Assembly (NCBI GenBank): GCA_021292165.1 | Contig: CM037879.1 | Location: 269,509,160-269,573,159 of the forward strand | Direction: 5' to 3' | DNA length: 64,000 nt | DNA from: Shinisaurus crocodilurus | Taxonomy: Eukaryota; Chordata; Lepidosauria; Squamata; Shinisauridae | Shown here: positions 11,256 through 21,725 of the stretch, one piece after another | Position numbering within the stretch: the first letter of the stretch is position 1 | Layout: every line of letters starts with the position of its first letter | The notes under the pieces: generated by a model | The model's database searches: none | What the model was told of the DNA's origin: nothing | The model's input: only the letters and a program-made list of their open reading frames with translations | Program-made: the position numbers and the translations under genes

Positions 11256-11449
11256 GAAGTAATTTTTGTCAGGAAACCACCATGTGGGGAAGGGTTTAAA
11301 ACCATGCTATGGTCCCTATCTGGATCTCCACACAGCTGCTTTGTAAGAAATATAGGAACACAGGAAAACTGCCTTATATCAAGTCAGTCCATTTGTCCAT
11401 CTAGCTCAGTTTAGTGATGGGTGAACTAACCCCAACAGAAATCATAATT
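11256..11449 (+). repeat. 194-bp direct repeat, copy A'
   Basis: Second copy of 9726-9919, in the same orientation, about 1.53 kb downstream. After its final 'agaaatcataatt' the sequence is unrelated to repeat B ('ggtttgaaaaacag'). Confidence 0.9.
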
Positions 11450-11934
11450 GGTTTGAAAAACAGTAACTTAGCGCACAATCCTATGGCTGCTAGACGCTGT
11501 CTAGATGGCCATAGGATAGGTTGGAGTTCCAGCCCCAACCTTGGAAATACATTCTGAGGTCAGAGCTGGAACTCTAACCTTGGAGGGCCCTCCCTCCACC
11601 CTTGCAGCCAGCATGGTTCTTTCCGTACTGGCTGCAGCTCTGAAGTCCCAGGACCGACTTCAGAGCCAGTGTTGGTGGGGGGGCGTTCTGGGGGTGGGAG
11701 GGGAGGAGTGAGACTCCGCTGATATACTATGTATCCTGGAGGCACCTCAGCCCCTCCTCCTTGTGAGCATGGGTAAAACACTTAAGACAGCCGAAATCAG
11801 CCATCTATGTGTTTTCCGGGACAGGAGAAGTGTGGAGGAAAACTTTGCCTCCGCGCTCCTTCCATCCTTGATTAGATGCTCATAATCCTCCGAGTTTGGA
11901 GGGTTACAGGCAGCCACATTAGACGGTGCTGTAA

Positions 11935-12046
11935 GTGCACAATCCTATGCTTGTTTAGATAAAAAAAAGTCCTACAACTCCCAGCATTCCCCAGCCAGCC
12001 ATGTTGTTGGACTTTTTTCTGTCTAAATAGGCATAGGATTGCACCC
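11935..12046 (+). mobile_element. TTAA-flanked palindromic MITE
   Basis: This 112-bp near-palindrome has arms 'gtgcacaatcctatgc' and 'gcataggattgcaccc'. It is followed by TTAA and preceded by GTAA. The centre is 'ctcccagcattccccagcc'. TTAA flanks suggest piggyBac-type mobilisation. A sibling is at 19687-19790. Confidence 0.65.
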
Positions 12047-12171
12047 TTAAGGGTTAAGTGACATCATTCCATGAACATAAGAATTGCAAACAGTACATTT
12101 CCTTTCCTTCAGAAAGTGAAGGGTTAAACCAACCAACATCAGGACATATGCAGAAATGGCAGAGTTTAGAT

Positions 12172-12307
12172 CAGGGCTCTCCAACCTTGGGTCCCCAGAT
12201 GTTGCTGGACTAAAGCTCCCAGAATCCCTTGTCATTAGCCATGCTGGCTGGGTATGCTGGGAGCTGTAGGCCAGCAACATCTGGGGACCCAAGGTTGGAG
12301 AGCCTTG
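12172..12307 (+). mobile_element. 136-bp palindromic hAT MITE with 8-bp TSD
   Basis: The ends CAGGGCTCTCCAACC and GGTTGGAGAGCCTTG are flanked by exact 8-bp duplications 'gtttagat' (12164-12171 and 12308-12315), which fixes the hAT assignment for the family that includes 9390-9525. Confidence 0.92.
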
Positions 12308-14132
12308 GTTTAGATGCTTCGTCATGCAGACTGAGCAGGTGCAGAACATAGCTATTAACTCATAATCAATCTCAAATTGAAAAACAAAAATACTAAACTG
12401 AGGGCCAGGGAGGGGGGGTTTGCCATGGTCTATAGGAATTCTATCTCTCTCTCCAGGCTCCCTGTCCATCTGACTACTGGTCTGGAGTGTTTGCACCTTG
12501 TGTTGGGCCAGCGGGACAGATTAGGGATTCTGTTGGTGTACCACCAACCTACACCTGAGCTGACGGAGGTGGTCTTGGTGGCGATGATGAGGTCCCCCAG
12601 GCTTTTAGTCCTGGGGGATGTTAACATCCATGCTGAGGGCACCTTGTCTGGAGTGGCTCAGGAATTCATGGACTCCATGACAACCATGGGACTGTCCCAA
12701 CATGTCATCGGCCCAACGCATGTAGCAGGGCACACTCTAGACTTGGTTTTTTCAGCCAGGCATAGAGATGGTGATCTGAAGGTGGGGGACTTCGAATCAG
12801 TCCCCTTGTCATGGTCAGTTCACTACCTGCTAAGATTTAGGCTAACGGCAGCTTTCCCCCTCTGCAAGGGTGGGGGACCTATTAAGATGGTCCGCCCCTG
12901 GAGGCTAATGAATCTGGATGGTTTCCAGAGGGCCCTTGTGTGTGTGGGGTGTTTCTGGCTGATATGGCTGGCAGTCCTGTTGAATCCCTGGTCGATCTCT
13001 GGAATACCGAGATGGCCCGGGTGGTCAACACAATCGCTCCTGAGTGCCCTCTCTGTAGTAGAGCTCATACGACTCTGTGGTATACCCCGGAGCTGAGAGT
13101 GATGAAACAAACCAGGAGACGGCTTGAGTGCAGATGGAGAAAAACTAGTGAATGCAATCGAGCCCTGGCTGGTACGTGCCTATAGCCAGGTATATCTAGA
13201 GGCAGTGAGGGTGGCAAAGAAACAACATCTCACTGCCTCTATCCAATCGTCTCTTTGCCGCCCAGCAGAACTCTTTAGGGTAGTGCGGGGCCTATTCTAT
13301 GCTGGCCCCAGGGACATCATCGACCCATCTGATGCCCGCTGCAATATATTTGCTAGGCACTTCCAGAAAAAAATTGCTTGCATCCGCAGGGACTGAGACT
13401 CCAATATTATAGCAGTTGAATCAGGTGAAGTACCCAGAGCACAGCTTGGTCCAGTTATTTTGGATGAGTTTCAGTTGGTACAACTCGAGGCTGTTGACAA
13501 GGTGCTTGGATGGGTTCGTGCAACCACGTCTGTTCTGGATCCTTACCCCTCTTGGTTTATAAAAACTAGCAGGGAGGGAACAGCCGGCTGGTCCAGAGAG
13601 GTGATCAATGCCTCTTTGCGAGAGGTTGTGGTCCCATGCCACCTGAAAGAGGCGGTGGTGAGACCACTCCTGAAGAAACCCTTTCTGGACCTGGAAGATC
13701 TTAACAACTTTAGGCCGGTGGCGAATGTTCCTTTCCTGGGCAAGGTCCTTGAGTGGGTGGTGGCCAACCAGCTCCAGGTGCTCTTGGATGAGACTGATTA
13801 TCTGGATCCATTTCAGTCGGGGTTCAGGCCTGGCTTTGGCACAGAAACAGCTTTGGTCACCCTGTATGATGACCTATGTCAGGAGAGAGACAGGGGGAGT
13901 GCAACCCTATTGATACTCCTGGATCTCTCGGCAGCTTTCGATACCATTGACCATGGTATCCTTCTGGGGCGGCTGTCTGAGTCAGGAGTGGGGGGTACTG
14001 CATTGCAGTGGTTCCGCTGCTACTTAGATGGCCGGCTCCAGAAGGTGGTGCTTGGGGAATACTGCTCGGCCCCGTGGACTCTCCAGTATGGGGTTCCTCA
14101 GGGGTCGGTCTTATCCCCCATGCTATTTAATA

Positions 14133-14382
14133 CAGTCATGCCTTGGATTGAGAGCATAATTCGTTCCGGAAACGTGCTTGTAATCCAAAACACTCTTATA
14201 TCAAAACGAAATCGCCCCCCCAAAATTTGTACAGAGATTTTTAATTTAAGCCGTACTACAGTACTTGTATTGCAAGACGTCGCTTGTATATCAAGTAAAA
14301 AAAAATTAAATAAATATTTAAAAATTTGCTTGTCTTGCAAAACGCTCTCAAACCAAATTACTTGCAATCCAAGGTATTACTG
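14133..14382 (+). mobile_element. Mariner/pogo-type MITE inside the L2 reverse transcriptase
   Basis: The ends 'cagtcatgccttggattg' and 'caatccaaggtattactg' are inverted, and TA duplications lie at 14131-14132 and 14383-14384. Element plus one TA is 252 bp, exactly 84 codons, and contains no stop in the host frame. No transposase. Confidence 0.88.
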
Positions 14383-15487
14383 TACCTACATGAAACCACT
14401 GAGTGGGGTCATCCAAAGTTTTGGATTGCGTAGCAATCAGTACGCTGATGACACGCAGCTTTATTTCTCCTTTTCATCTTCAGCAGTTGAGGCTGTGGAT
14501 GTGCTGAACCGGTGTCTGGCTGCGACAATGGACTGGATGAGGGCTAACAAACTGAGGCTCAACCCAGACAAGACTGAGATGCTGTTAGTGGGTGGTTCCT
14601 TTGACCGGATGGAGCGTGTTCAACCTGTTCTGGATGGGGTTGCACTCCCCTTGAAGGAGAAGGTTCGTAGCTTGGGGGTGTTCCTGGAGCCATCTTTGTC
14701 ACTTGAGGCTCAAGTGGCCTCAGTGGCAAGGAGTGCCTTCTACCAGCTCCGGCTGGTAGCCCAGCTATGCCCCTATCTGGCCAGGGATAGCCTGGTCTCA
14801 GTAATCTATGCCCTGTTAATCTCTAAACTAGACTACTGCAATGCACTCTACGTGGGGCTGCCCTTGAAGACTGTTCAGAAGCTGCAGCTTGTGCAAAATG
14901 CGGCAGCCAGACTTATTACAGGGACCAGAAGGTCTGAGCATATTACAGCAGTTCTGGCCCGTTTGCACTGGCTGCCAATATGCTTCCAAGCTGAATTCAA
15001 GCTGCTGGTTCTAACCTATAAAGCCCTACAAGGCTTAGGACCACAATACCTAATGGAACGTCTCTCCCAACTGCAATCTACCCGGACACTACACTCAACA
15101 TCTGGGACCCTCCTCCGACTGCCACCTCCAAGGGAGGCTCGGTTGGTGGCAACAAGGAGGAGGGCCTTCTCAGTGGTAGCTCCCCACTGAGGCCTGCCTG
15201 GCGCCAACCTTACAATCTTTTTGGCACCAGGTTAAGACTTCTCTCTATGCCAAGGCATTCAATATTTAACTGTTCAAAATAGCACAGGGGGTGGTGGTGG
15301 GGGATTGTCACCTGTAGGCTTAGTTTTATTAACTGTTTGTATTGTCATTTTAAACTGTGCTTTTAAATTTGGTTTTAATCTTTTTAACTATATTGTATGT
15401 TTTTATTGTTGGTTTTTATGTAGATTTTTTTGGTATAAATTGTTGTGAACTGCCCAGAGAGCTTCAGCTGTGAGGCGGTATAGAAGT

Positions 15488-15491
<4 letters not shown>

Positions 15492-15524
<33 letters not shown>
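15492..15524 (+). repeat. (ATC)n microsatellite at L2 3' end
   Basis: About eleven ATC units directly follow the L2 3'UTR, as expected for a LINE tail that expanded. Confidence 0.9.
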
Positions 15525-15645
15525 TTTGTTAGATAACCATCCAGGCTCAGTATACGGACGGGCATTATGGACATAATAGATTCTACCAACAAACTGCCTA
15601 ATTTTGGGTTTTGGTGGCATCCCTTCTTGGTATTGTTAACACTGA

Positions 15646-15770
15646 TTGGCAGTGGCTCTCCAGAGTTTCAGATAGGAGTCTGTTCCAACCTTACCTGGAG
15701 ATGCCAGGGACTGAAACTTGGATCTTCTACATGCAAAGCAGGTGCTCTATCCAGTGTGCTATGGCCCTTC
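15646..15770 (-). mobile_element. tRNA-Ala-derived SINE
   Basis: On the minus strand it reads 'tagagcacctgctttgcatg', 'agatccaagtttcagtccc' and 'tggcatctccagg', matching the B-box half of tRNA-Ala with a TGC anticodon loop. The SINE body 'gactcctatctgaaactctg' follows. A related copy is at 50082-50702. The 5' D-arm is diverged. Confidence 0.75.
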
Positions 15771-16375
15771 CCCAAAAAGAAAGAAAGAAGCATGCCCAAT
15801 CGTAAGTATGGTATTTAAATACGCCACTAATGTAACATGTAGTTTAGCTCTTAGTTAGAACTTGCTTGCTCCACCTAACAAGACTGTGCCTGCCTATTGG
15901 TCCCTTCCTTCAGACACTAGACACAACTATGCAGGGGATTTACTGCCTTTGAATTCTGATACAGCCTGCGTGGTATTGTTGTGCACCTATAATTGTAAGA
16001 CATAACTGTTGGGTTAACATGCCATGAGCGGCACTCTTCACTCAACTGGGAGTTTCTGGTGCTCTCTCATATGGGTGCTATACGTCTATAAATACTGCAG
16101 CCATGTGGGCAAGATCAATGGCGTGGATGCCATGTGGTTGTAGTATTCGCACGCATACTAACTGCTCAAGTTTGTATTTTATATATATTATTTGATCCCA
16201 CCCCAATTTTTAAATGCAAAACATACAGAAAATGGGAAGTGGAAGGACAGGGTGGAGAATTAGGGTTGGGAGTGTTGGAAAAGGTGGGGAGAGTGTGATT
16301 ATTGCCTGTGGCAGGCTGGTTACAGCATGCAGTGACGACTGAAAGGAGAAGAAAGAAGGGTTAGCAGAACATTAC

Positions 16376-16451
16376 CTGACAGTCTGGCAGTCTCGCCTCC
16401 TGGCTAGTTGTGAGCCGTGTGGCGGTATGGAGGCAGCAGGCTGCTGACAAT
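16376..16451 (-). CDS. BICD1: BICD1 penultimate coding micro-exon
   Basis: This small 76-nt exon was found by looking for the expected continuation of the tail. Its acceptor is 'cagtttcttgtag' and its donor is GTCAG|gtaatg. It enters with two bases (AT) completing an Asp codon begun by the previous exon's final G, runs 24 codons starting CQQPAASIPPHGSQLARRRD and then CQTV, and leaves AG for a split Ser codon. Phases 1 in and 2 out match the flanking exons exactly. The peptide lines up with the human C-terminal stretch DCQQPAASVPPQCSQLAGRQ from memory, with several substitutions. It is too short to appear as a long open reading frame. Confidence 0.93.
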
Positions 16452-16863
16452 CTACAAGAAACTGATAAATTAGACATATATACACAGAGACTTCACAAGG
16501 GGTTAGTAAGTAATAAACAGACAAGACAGGTGATAGAAGAGATTTAGTGAGGAATATATGCTCTGTTTATGAGCCAATAGGAATAAACTGTTAAAAGCAG
16601 AATGAGTTCACTCACAAATGCTGATGGAAGTAGTTTTTCAACTAGGAAAATGCCCACAGATGGGTTCAAATCCCAACATGGTCTAGACATGGGCTCAAAG
16701 TCTACCACATTAATAGAATTACTGGTTGGCATTGCAAGTCAGTATCTCTCAGTCTCAATTCCCCATCTCCAAAATTTGAATCCTTGAGCAGTATCCAATA
16801 CTGCCACTGCACCTCTGCTAGTTCCATTGTGCTTGCAGGATCCACCACAAACGCAACAGGAAC

Positions 16864-16926
16864 TATTTATTTATTTATTTTTTATATTTATTAATTGCCC
16901 ATCTGGCCGGTCACCCGGCCACCCTT
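16864..16926 (-). mobile_element. L2 3'-end fragment
   Basis: The (TTTA)n tail followed by 'ttaattgcccatctggccgg' is the reverse complement of the 3' tip of the L2 subfamily seen at 54051-54317. It lies 413 bp from the BICD1 micro-exon. Confidence 0.75.
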
Positions 16927-17185
16927 TAGGAACTAGAACTTCCTAAAGGAACCCCAGAAATGAGCAGAAGCATTCATTTCTGGAACAGGACAGGTCAGCA
17001 GAGCTCCCTTCTGCGAATTTTGCACCGCTCCGGAAAAGAGCATTTCCACTAATTTCTGACTGCTTTGGGAATTGGTAGGTTCCTATTGCACTAGTGGTAG
17101 ATCCCACTACTACAGAGGCAGAACTGCCCATAGTGATTTACCTCCTAGGGTTGTTGTGGGGAAAAGTAAAAATAATGGGTGTAAT

Positions 17186-17755
17186 CAGGGCCGGCGCTAC
17201 CGCTAGGCAGACCCAGGCGGCTGCCTAGGGCGCGTGGCGGAAGAGGGCGCAGCGTTTCTGCGCCCCTTCCTCGCCTCCGGCACGCTCCTGCCCCGCCTGC
17301 CGCCTCCGCCGCGCCTCCCCGCCCGCCTGCCAGCCGCTTCCGCCGCCGCCGCACCTCCCCCCCCGCGCGCGCGCCCGCCCACCAGCCACCTACCTATGGT
17401 TCCTGCTTCCCGTTCCTGCTTCCCGTCGTTTCTGGAGCCCCGCCTGCGTTGTTTTGGCGGGAGGAGGAACCAGGGCAACAGGGCTTAAACAGCCCTGTTG
17501 CCCTGGTTTCCCCGGCAAAAAAAAAAAAAGCGTGGGGGTCGCGTCGGAGGAGGAGGCGGCGGCGGCGGCAGCAGCAGCAGCAGCCAGCAGCGGGGGCGGG
17601 GGGAAGGTAGGTGGTGGTGGTGGGGCGGTGGCGGCGCGGGGGGGGGGGTTGCAGAGCAGGGCTGCTTTGCTCCGGAGCCCGCCCCCCACGGCACGAGAGG
17701 GGGGGCGCTAAATATAATTTGGCCTAGGGCGCCAAACAGCCCTGCACCGTTCCTG
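17186..17755 (+). mobile_element. GC-rich non-autonomous hAT (CAGGGCCGGTGC family)
   Basis: The ends are CAGGGCCGGCGC and a right tip reading 'tgcaccgttcctg', with exact 8-bp duplications 'ggtgtaat' at 17178-17185 and 17756-17763. Subterminal 'ggctgcctagggcgcgtgg' and 'ggcctagggcgccaaacag' define the family. The interior is extremely GC-rich with GGC/GCA runs and a poly-A tract at 17517-17529, and has no transposase. Confidence 0.92.
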
Positions 17756-19686
17756 GGTGTAATAAAAAAAAATTAAACAACCTTAGCTATGGGTCTTCTG
17801 TGTACATGTGTATATGTACTCATGTGTAAGCCACTGAGTCCCATTACTTTCAATAGTATTTAGGCATACCTGGCTTTCTCTGGGTTGAACCTATAAAGCA
17901 TTTGGCACATTCAAAGTGTATTCTAAAAGACCACTTGGTAAGCCACTCATATGTACATTATCCTGCCAAGTTACCACTTTCCTGCTTCCCTGGATTTCTG
18001 ATGGGGTGCAGAAATGTGGTAGGATTCTCCTCACCACTTGGCAAGATAATGTAAGTGACTGGCTTGTTCAATGATAACATGCACATTGTGAAAGTTACTG
18101 CTTGGTAAATGGTTGCTTGTATTCCTACAAAATCTGATGGGAATAATGTTGTCTGCTTCCAGAGTGTTTCAATAAATATGACTTACAGAACAATGATAAT
18201 TCTTTGTATTTATGAGGGGAGAAGATATCAACCATTATGTTAAATTGTTGTGCATGAAGTTTCATACTATAAAAGACATATAAAAATAACATTAAAAATG
18301 CTGTGCAGATGTATATTTTGGCCTTGATACAACTATCAGGAAATTAATTTGGTGCCTTCCCTGGGTATATAACTGGAGCAAAATATACATGCACATGGCC
18401 ATAATATTATTTTAAATATGTGAGTATGAATTTCCATGTATAAAGATGTAATGCAAGAATCACAGATCTGTAAATGTGAATTATAAATTATCTCCCTTTA
18501 TTCTCATTGGGTGCTAAAGTGAGGTTAAAAATGCTTGAGAACCTATATTAAAAAAGTAACTTTCTCAATCTGGCCCCTGGAGACCCCTTCAAAATAAGCG
18601 TTATTGTTTGCTTTACATAATTAATTCTTTTGGAAGTGATTAAAATACCACCCAGGCTCAGCAGACAGCTAGGGTTTTTTCTGCTAAAGTTACTGAGGGC
18701 TAATTGATGTCACCCTTAAAGTGCATGGCTGATGGTTTTCTTTTCTCAGATGAGATCTCAGATGTGGCAAAACAGAAAGCTGCAATTCAGCATGCCACTC
18801 CTCAGCTTACATGCAAAAATCCCAGCTTGTGCAGAGTACTCGTATGCCTGGTACACACAACCATACTTGAATTCAGAATGTCAGCAAAGATGCCTGCCAT
18901 GCACCTAATGGACCTGAGAATTAGCCTTGACTCTGGATTCCAGCAATTGTACCAGTGATTATTACTGTAGTTTTGTTTGCCTTCTCAATTCACATATCCA
19001 GGTTGCCTGCCTTGGCATTTCTCATTTTTCTGTGCAGTTCTGCACTGCCCTCCAGTGGCATATATATATTATATCTATATAGGAAAATTATTTTTTGCGG
19101 GTCAGACAATGGCAGTGTATATTTATGAGCTTGAGAAGGATCTTTGGCAGGAGAGTGTTTCACTCTACAATATATGGAAGTATTTTATGGACACAATTAA
19201 ATTTCAAAATGCTTTGAAATGCTGGACAGAGCTTTGAAGCTAAGAAGAGAGAAGGGATCAGCTGTTATGTTCAATTGTTCTGCATGAATAATTCTATTCA
19301 TAATAATTATTTTAGAGCTTCGGTTATTGGGCAGTAAAGAAATAAAATAAGATAAAATAAAATAAAATAAATAATTATATAATTGGCCACCCTCAGTACT
19401 GAGCAGAGAGGCAGGGGAGAAATTTTGTTTAGAAATAAATAAGTAAAGATCTTCTATCTTTTTAACTTGTGTTTTGAATCGTTGTTATGGCTTTTAATTT
19501 TGTTTTTAATTTTTCACTATGTTTTTATTTGATTATGGTTTTTATGTTTTGAATGCCACCTTGGTTGATCCTAGAAAGGCAGTATAGAAATACATTAAAT
19601 AAATAGATAGGATCAACTGAACTCACTGATGAACTTGAAGAGGGGAGAAAAAATGTTTCCAGAAATAAGAATTGTTTTATGATTTA

Positions 19687-19790
19687 GGGTGCAATCCCAT
19701 GCATGTTTAGACAGAAAGAAGTCCTAGAACTCCCAGCATTCCCCAGCCACCCACGGACTTTCTTCTGTCTAAACATGCATGATTGCACCC
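19687..19790 (+). mobile_element. TTAA-flanked palindromic MITE
   Basis: Same family as 11935-12046. The arms run from GGGTGCAATCCCATGCATG to CATGCATGATTGCACCC, each continued by a tgtttagacagaaagaagtcc-type stretch. Right flank TTAA, left flank TTTA (probably mutated TTAA). Confidence 0.7.
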
Positions 19791-20261
19791 TTAAAAAGTT
19801 CATTATTCTGAGTACATGATTCACAGAGGGTGTATTCACACTGGGTCTTTCAAACCGAGTTTTACAGCACTTATAGATCAAACAATGACAGGTGCGAAAG
19901 GAAAGTTGGTCTGTGGACGATTATTGCCCATAAAAACCAAGGCTGCAGTCTCAAGCAAGCTCAAGGTTCTTTTTTTTCTTTTCTTTTTTAGGGACAGTTA
20001 TTATAAAGATATATAGCAGCATTTTATGGAAAGGATTTCATAAGCTGGTGTAGGAAGGCCTGTAAATTAAGACTGTGGGGGCTCTAACCCTATATTTTCA
20101 GTGGTCCTATGCTTTTGACTTTTGGAAGATGAGGCGAATTTGACAACTTTACAAATGAAAAGTTCTAGGTAAGTGACAAATATTAATGGTAGTTGTTCTG
20201 TAAGGAACACCAAAAGCTTGTTCTATGTAAGGATGTAATAAAGTAATAAAGTAACTAGAGA

Positions 20262-21725
20262 ATTCATGGAGGACAGGTGAAGTGCCAGATGACTGGAGGA
20301 GGGCAAATGTTGTTCCCATCTTCAAAAAGGGCAAGAAGGAGGAACCTGGGAACTATAGGCCATTCAGTCTGACATCAATCCCTGGGAAATTTTTGGAGCA
20401 GATTATAAAAAAGTCAGTTTGCAAGCACCTTGAAAACAATGCAGTGATTACTAGAAGCCAACATGGATTTGTCAAGAACAAATCCTGCCAGACTAATCTG
20501 ATCTCATTTTTTGATCGGGTAACCTCCCTTGTGGACTATGGGAATGCGGTGGACATCATATATCTGGACTTCAGCAAAGCTTTCGACAAAGTGCCTCATG
20601 ATATCCTGATTAGCAAGCTAGCTAAAAGTGGGCTAGATGGAACAACTATCAGGTGTATCCACAATTGGCTACAGAATCGGACTCAAAGAGTGCTTATCAA
20701 TGGTTCCTTCTCAAACTGGGGAGAGGTAACGAGCGGGGTACCACAGGGCTCGGTCCTGGGCCCAGTGCTCTTCAACATTTTTATTAATGACTTGGATGAG
20801 GAGGTGCAGGAATGATTATCAAATTTGCAGATGACACAAAGTTGGGTGGAATAGCTAATTCTCTGGAAGACAGAAACAAAATTCAAAGATATCTCGATAG
20901 GCTGGAGCGCTGGGCCGAAAACAACAGAATGAAATTTAATAGGGATAAATGCCAAGTGCTGCACCTAGGGAAAGGAAACCAAATGCACAGTTACAGAATG
21001 GGGGACACTTGGCTCAACAATACTACGAGTGAGAAGGATCTTGGAATTGTGGTGGATCACAAACTGAATATGAGCCAGCAATGCGATGTGGCTGCAAAGA
21101 AGGCAAATGCTATTTTGGGCTGCATTAATAGAAGTATAGCTTCCAAATCGCATGAAGTGATAATTCCCCTTTACTCAGCACTGGTTAGGCCCCATCTTGA
21201 GTACTGCATCCAGTTCTGGGCACCTCACTTTAAGAAGGACATAGACAAACTGGAGAGGGTTCAGAGGAGGGCAACAAGGATGATAAAGGGACTGGAAACA
21301 AGGCCCTATGAGGAGAGACTGAAAGAACTGGGCATGTTTAGCCTTCAGAAGAGGAGACTGAGGGGAGATATGATCGCACTCTTCCAGTACTTGAAGGGTT
21401 GTCACACAGAGGAGGACCAGGATCTCTTCTCGATCATCCCAGTTTGCAGGGCACGGAATAATGGCCTCAAGTTACAGGAACCTAGATTCCACCTAAACAT
21501 CAGGAAAAATTTCCTGACTGTCAGAGCAATAAGACAATGGAACCAACTACCTAGGGAGGTGGTGGGCTCTCCCAATCTGGAGGCATTCAAGGTGCAGCTG
21601 GACAGCCATCTGTCAGGGATGCTTTGACCTGGATTCCTGCATTGAGCAGGGGGTTGGACTCGATGGCCTTGTAGGCCCCTTCCAACTCTACTTTTCCATG
21701 ATTCTATGATTTCTATGATTCTATG
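20262..21725 (+). mobile_element. CR1 LINE, 5'-truncated (copy 1)
   Basis: CR1-clade reverse transcriptase fragment. The first frame, 20282-20815, has [34 protein letters not shown] and [20 protein letters not shown]. The second frame, 20812-21627, has KFADDTKLGG (FADD at 20824-20835) and the thumb region ending HLSGML. A missing G at about 20809 ('gtgcaggaatg' versus 'gtgcagggaatg' in copy 3) separates the two frames. The 3' end is the classic CR1 tip, 'ggttggactcgatggcc' then repeated ATTCTATG. Upstream domains are missing. Inactive. Confidence 0.93.

Larger units (their letters stand above)
12395..15525 (+). mobile_element. L2 LINE, 5'-truncated and broken, with mariner insertion
   Basis: Non-LTR retrotransposon of the L2 clade. 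Bases about 12400-12850 encode the end of the endonuclease domain (GDVNIHAEG, GPTHVAGHTLDLVFS). Frameshifts near 12920 and 13140 and a stop near 13394 break the frame. From 13460 a long frame covers the reverse transcriptase ([47 protein letters not shown] at 14441-14452) and the C-terminal SRLDYCNA-type region (here SKLDYCNALYVGLPLKTV), stopping at 15190 just after FSVVAPH. The 3'UTR ends near 15480 and grades into an (ATC)n run at 15492-15524. The domain order is that of an autonomous LINE, but this copy cannot be functional. The insertion at 14133-14382 lies between LSPMLFN and YMKPL. Confidence 0.9.
1281..16375 (-). other. BICD1: BICD1 last intron (15.1 kb), transposon-rich
   Basis: This intron lies between the 76-nt micro-exon and the terminal exon. 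Bases 1281-3010, 3800-4780, 6640-7080, 8475-8860 and 15780-16375 show nothing I can name beyond AT-rich unique sequence, apart from a short (CAA)n tract at 4262-4289. Bases 4786-5095 look like a TAGGGAT-ended repeat related to 21720-21990. Bases 11465-11930 resemble another unclassified repeat. The remaining space is the mobile elements listed separately. Confidence 0.85.

Noticed and set aside
17203..17776. Several overlapping GC-rich open frames on both strands
   Set aside because: They lie inside the hAT element 17186-17755 and consist of low-complexity Gly, Ala and Pro runs in all frames.
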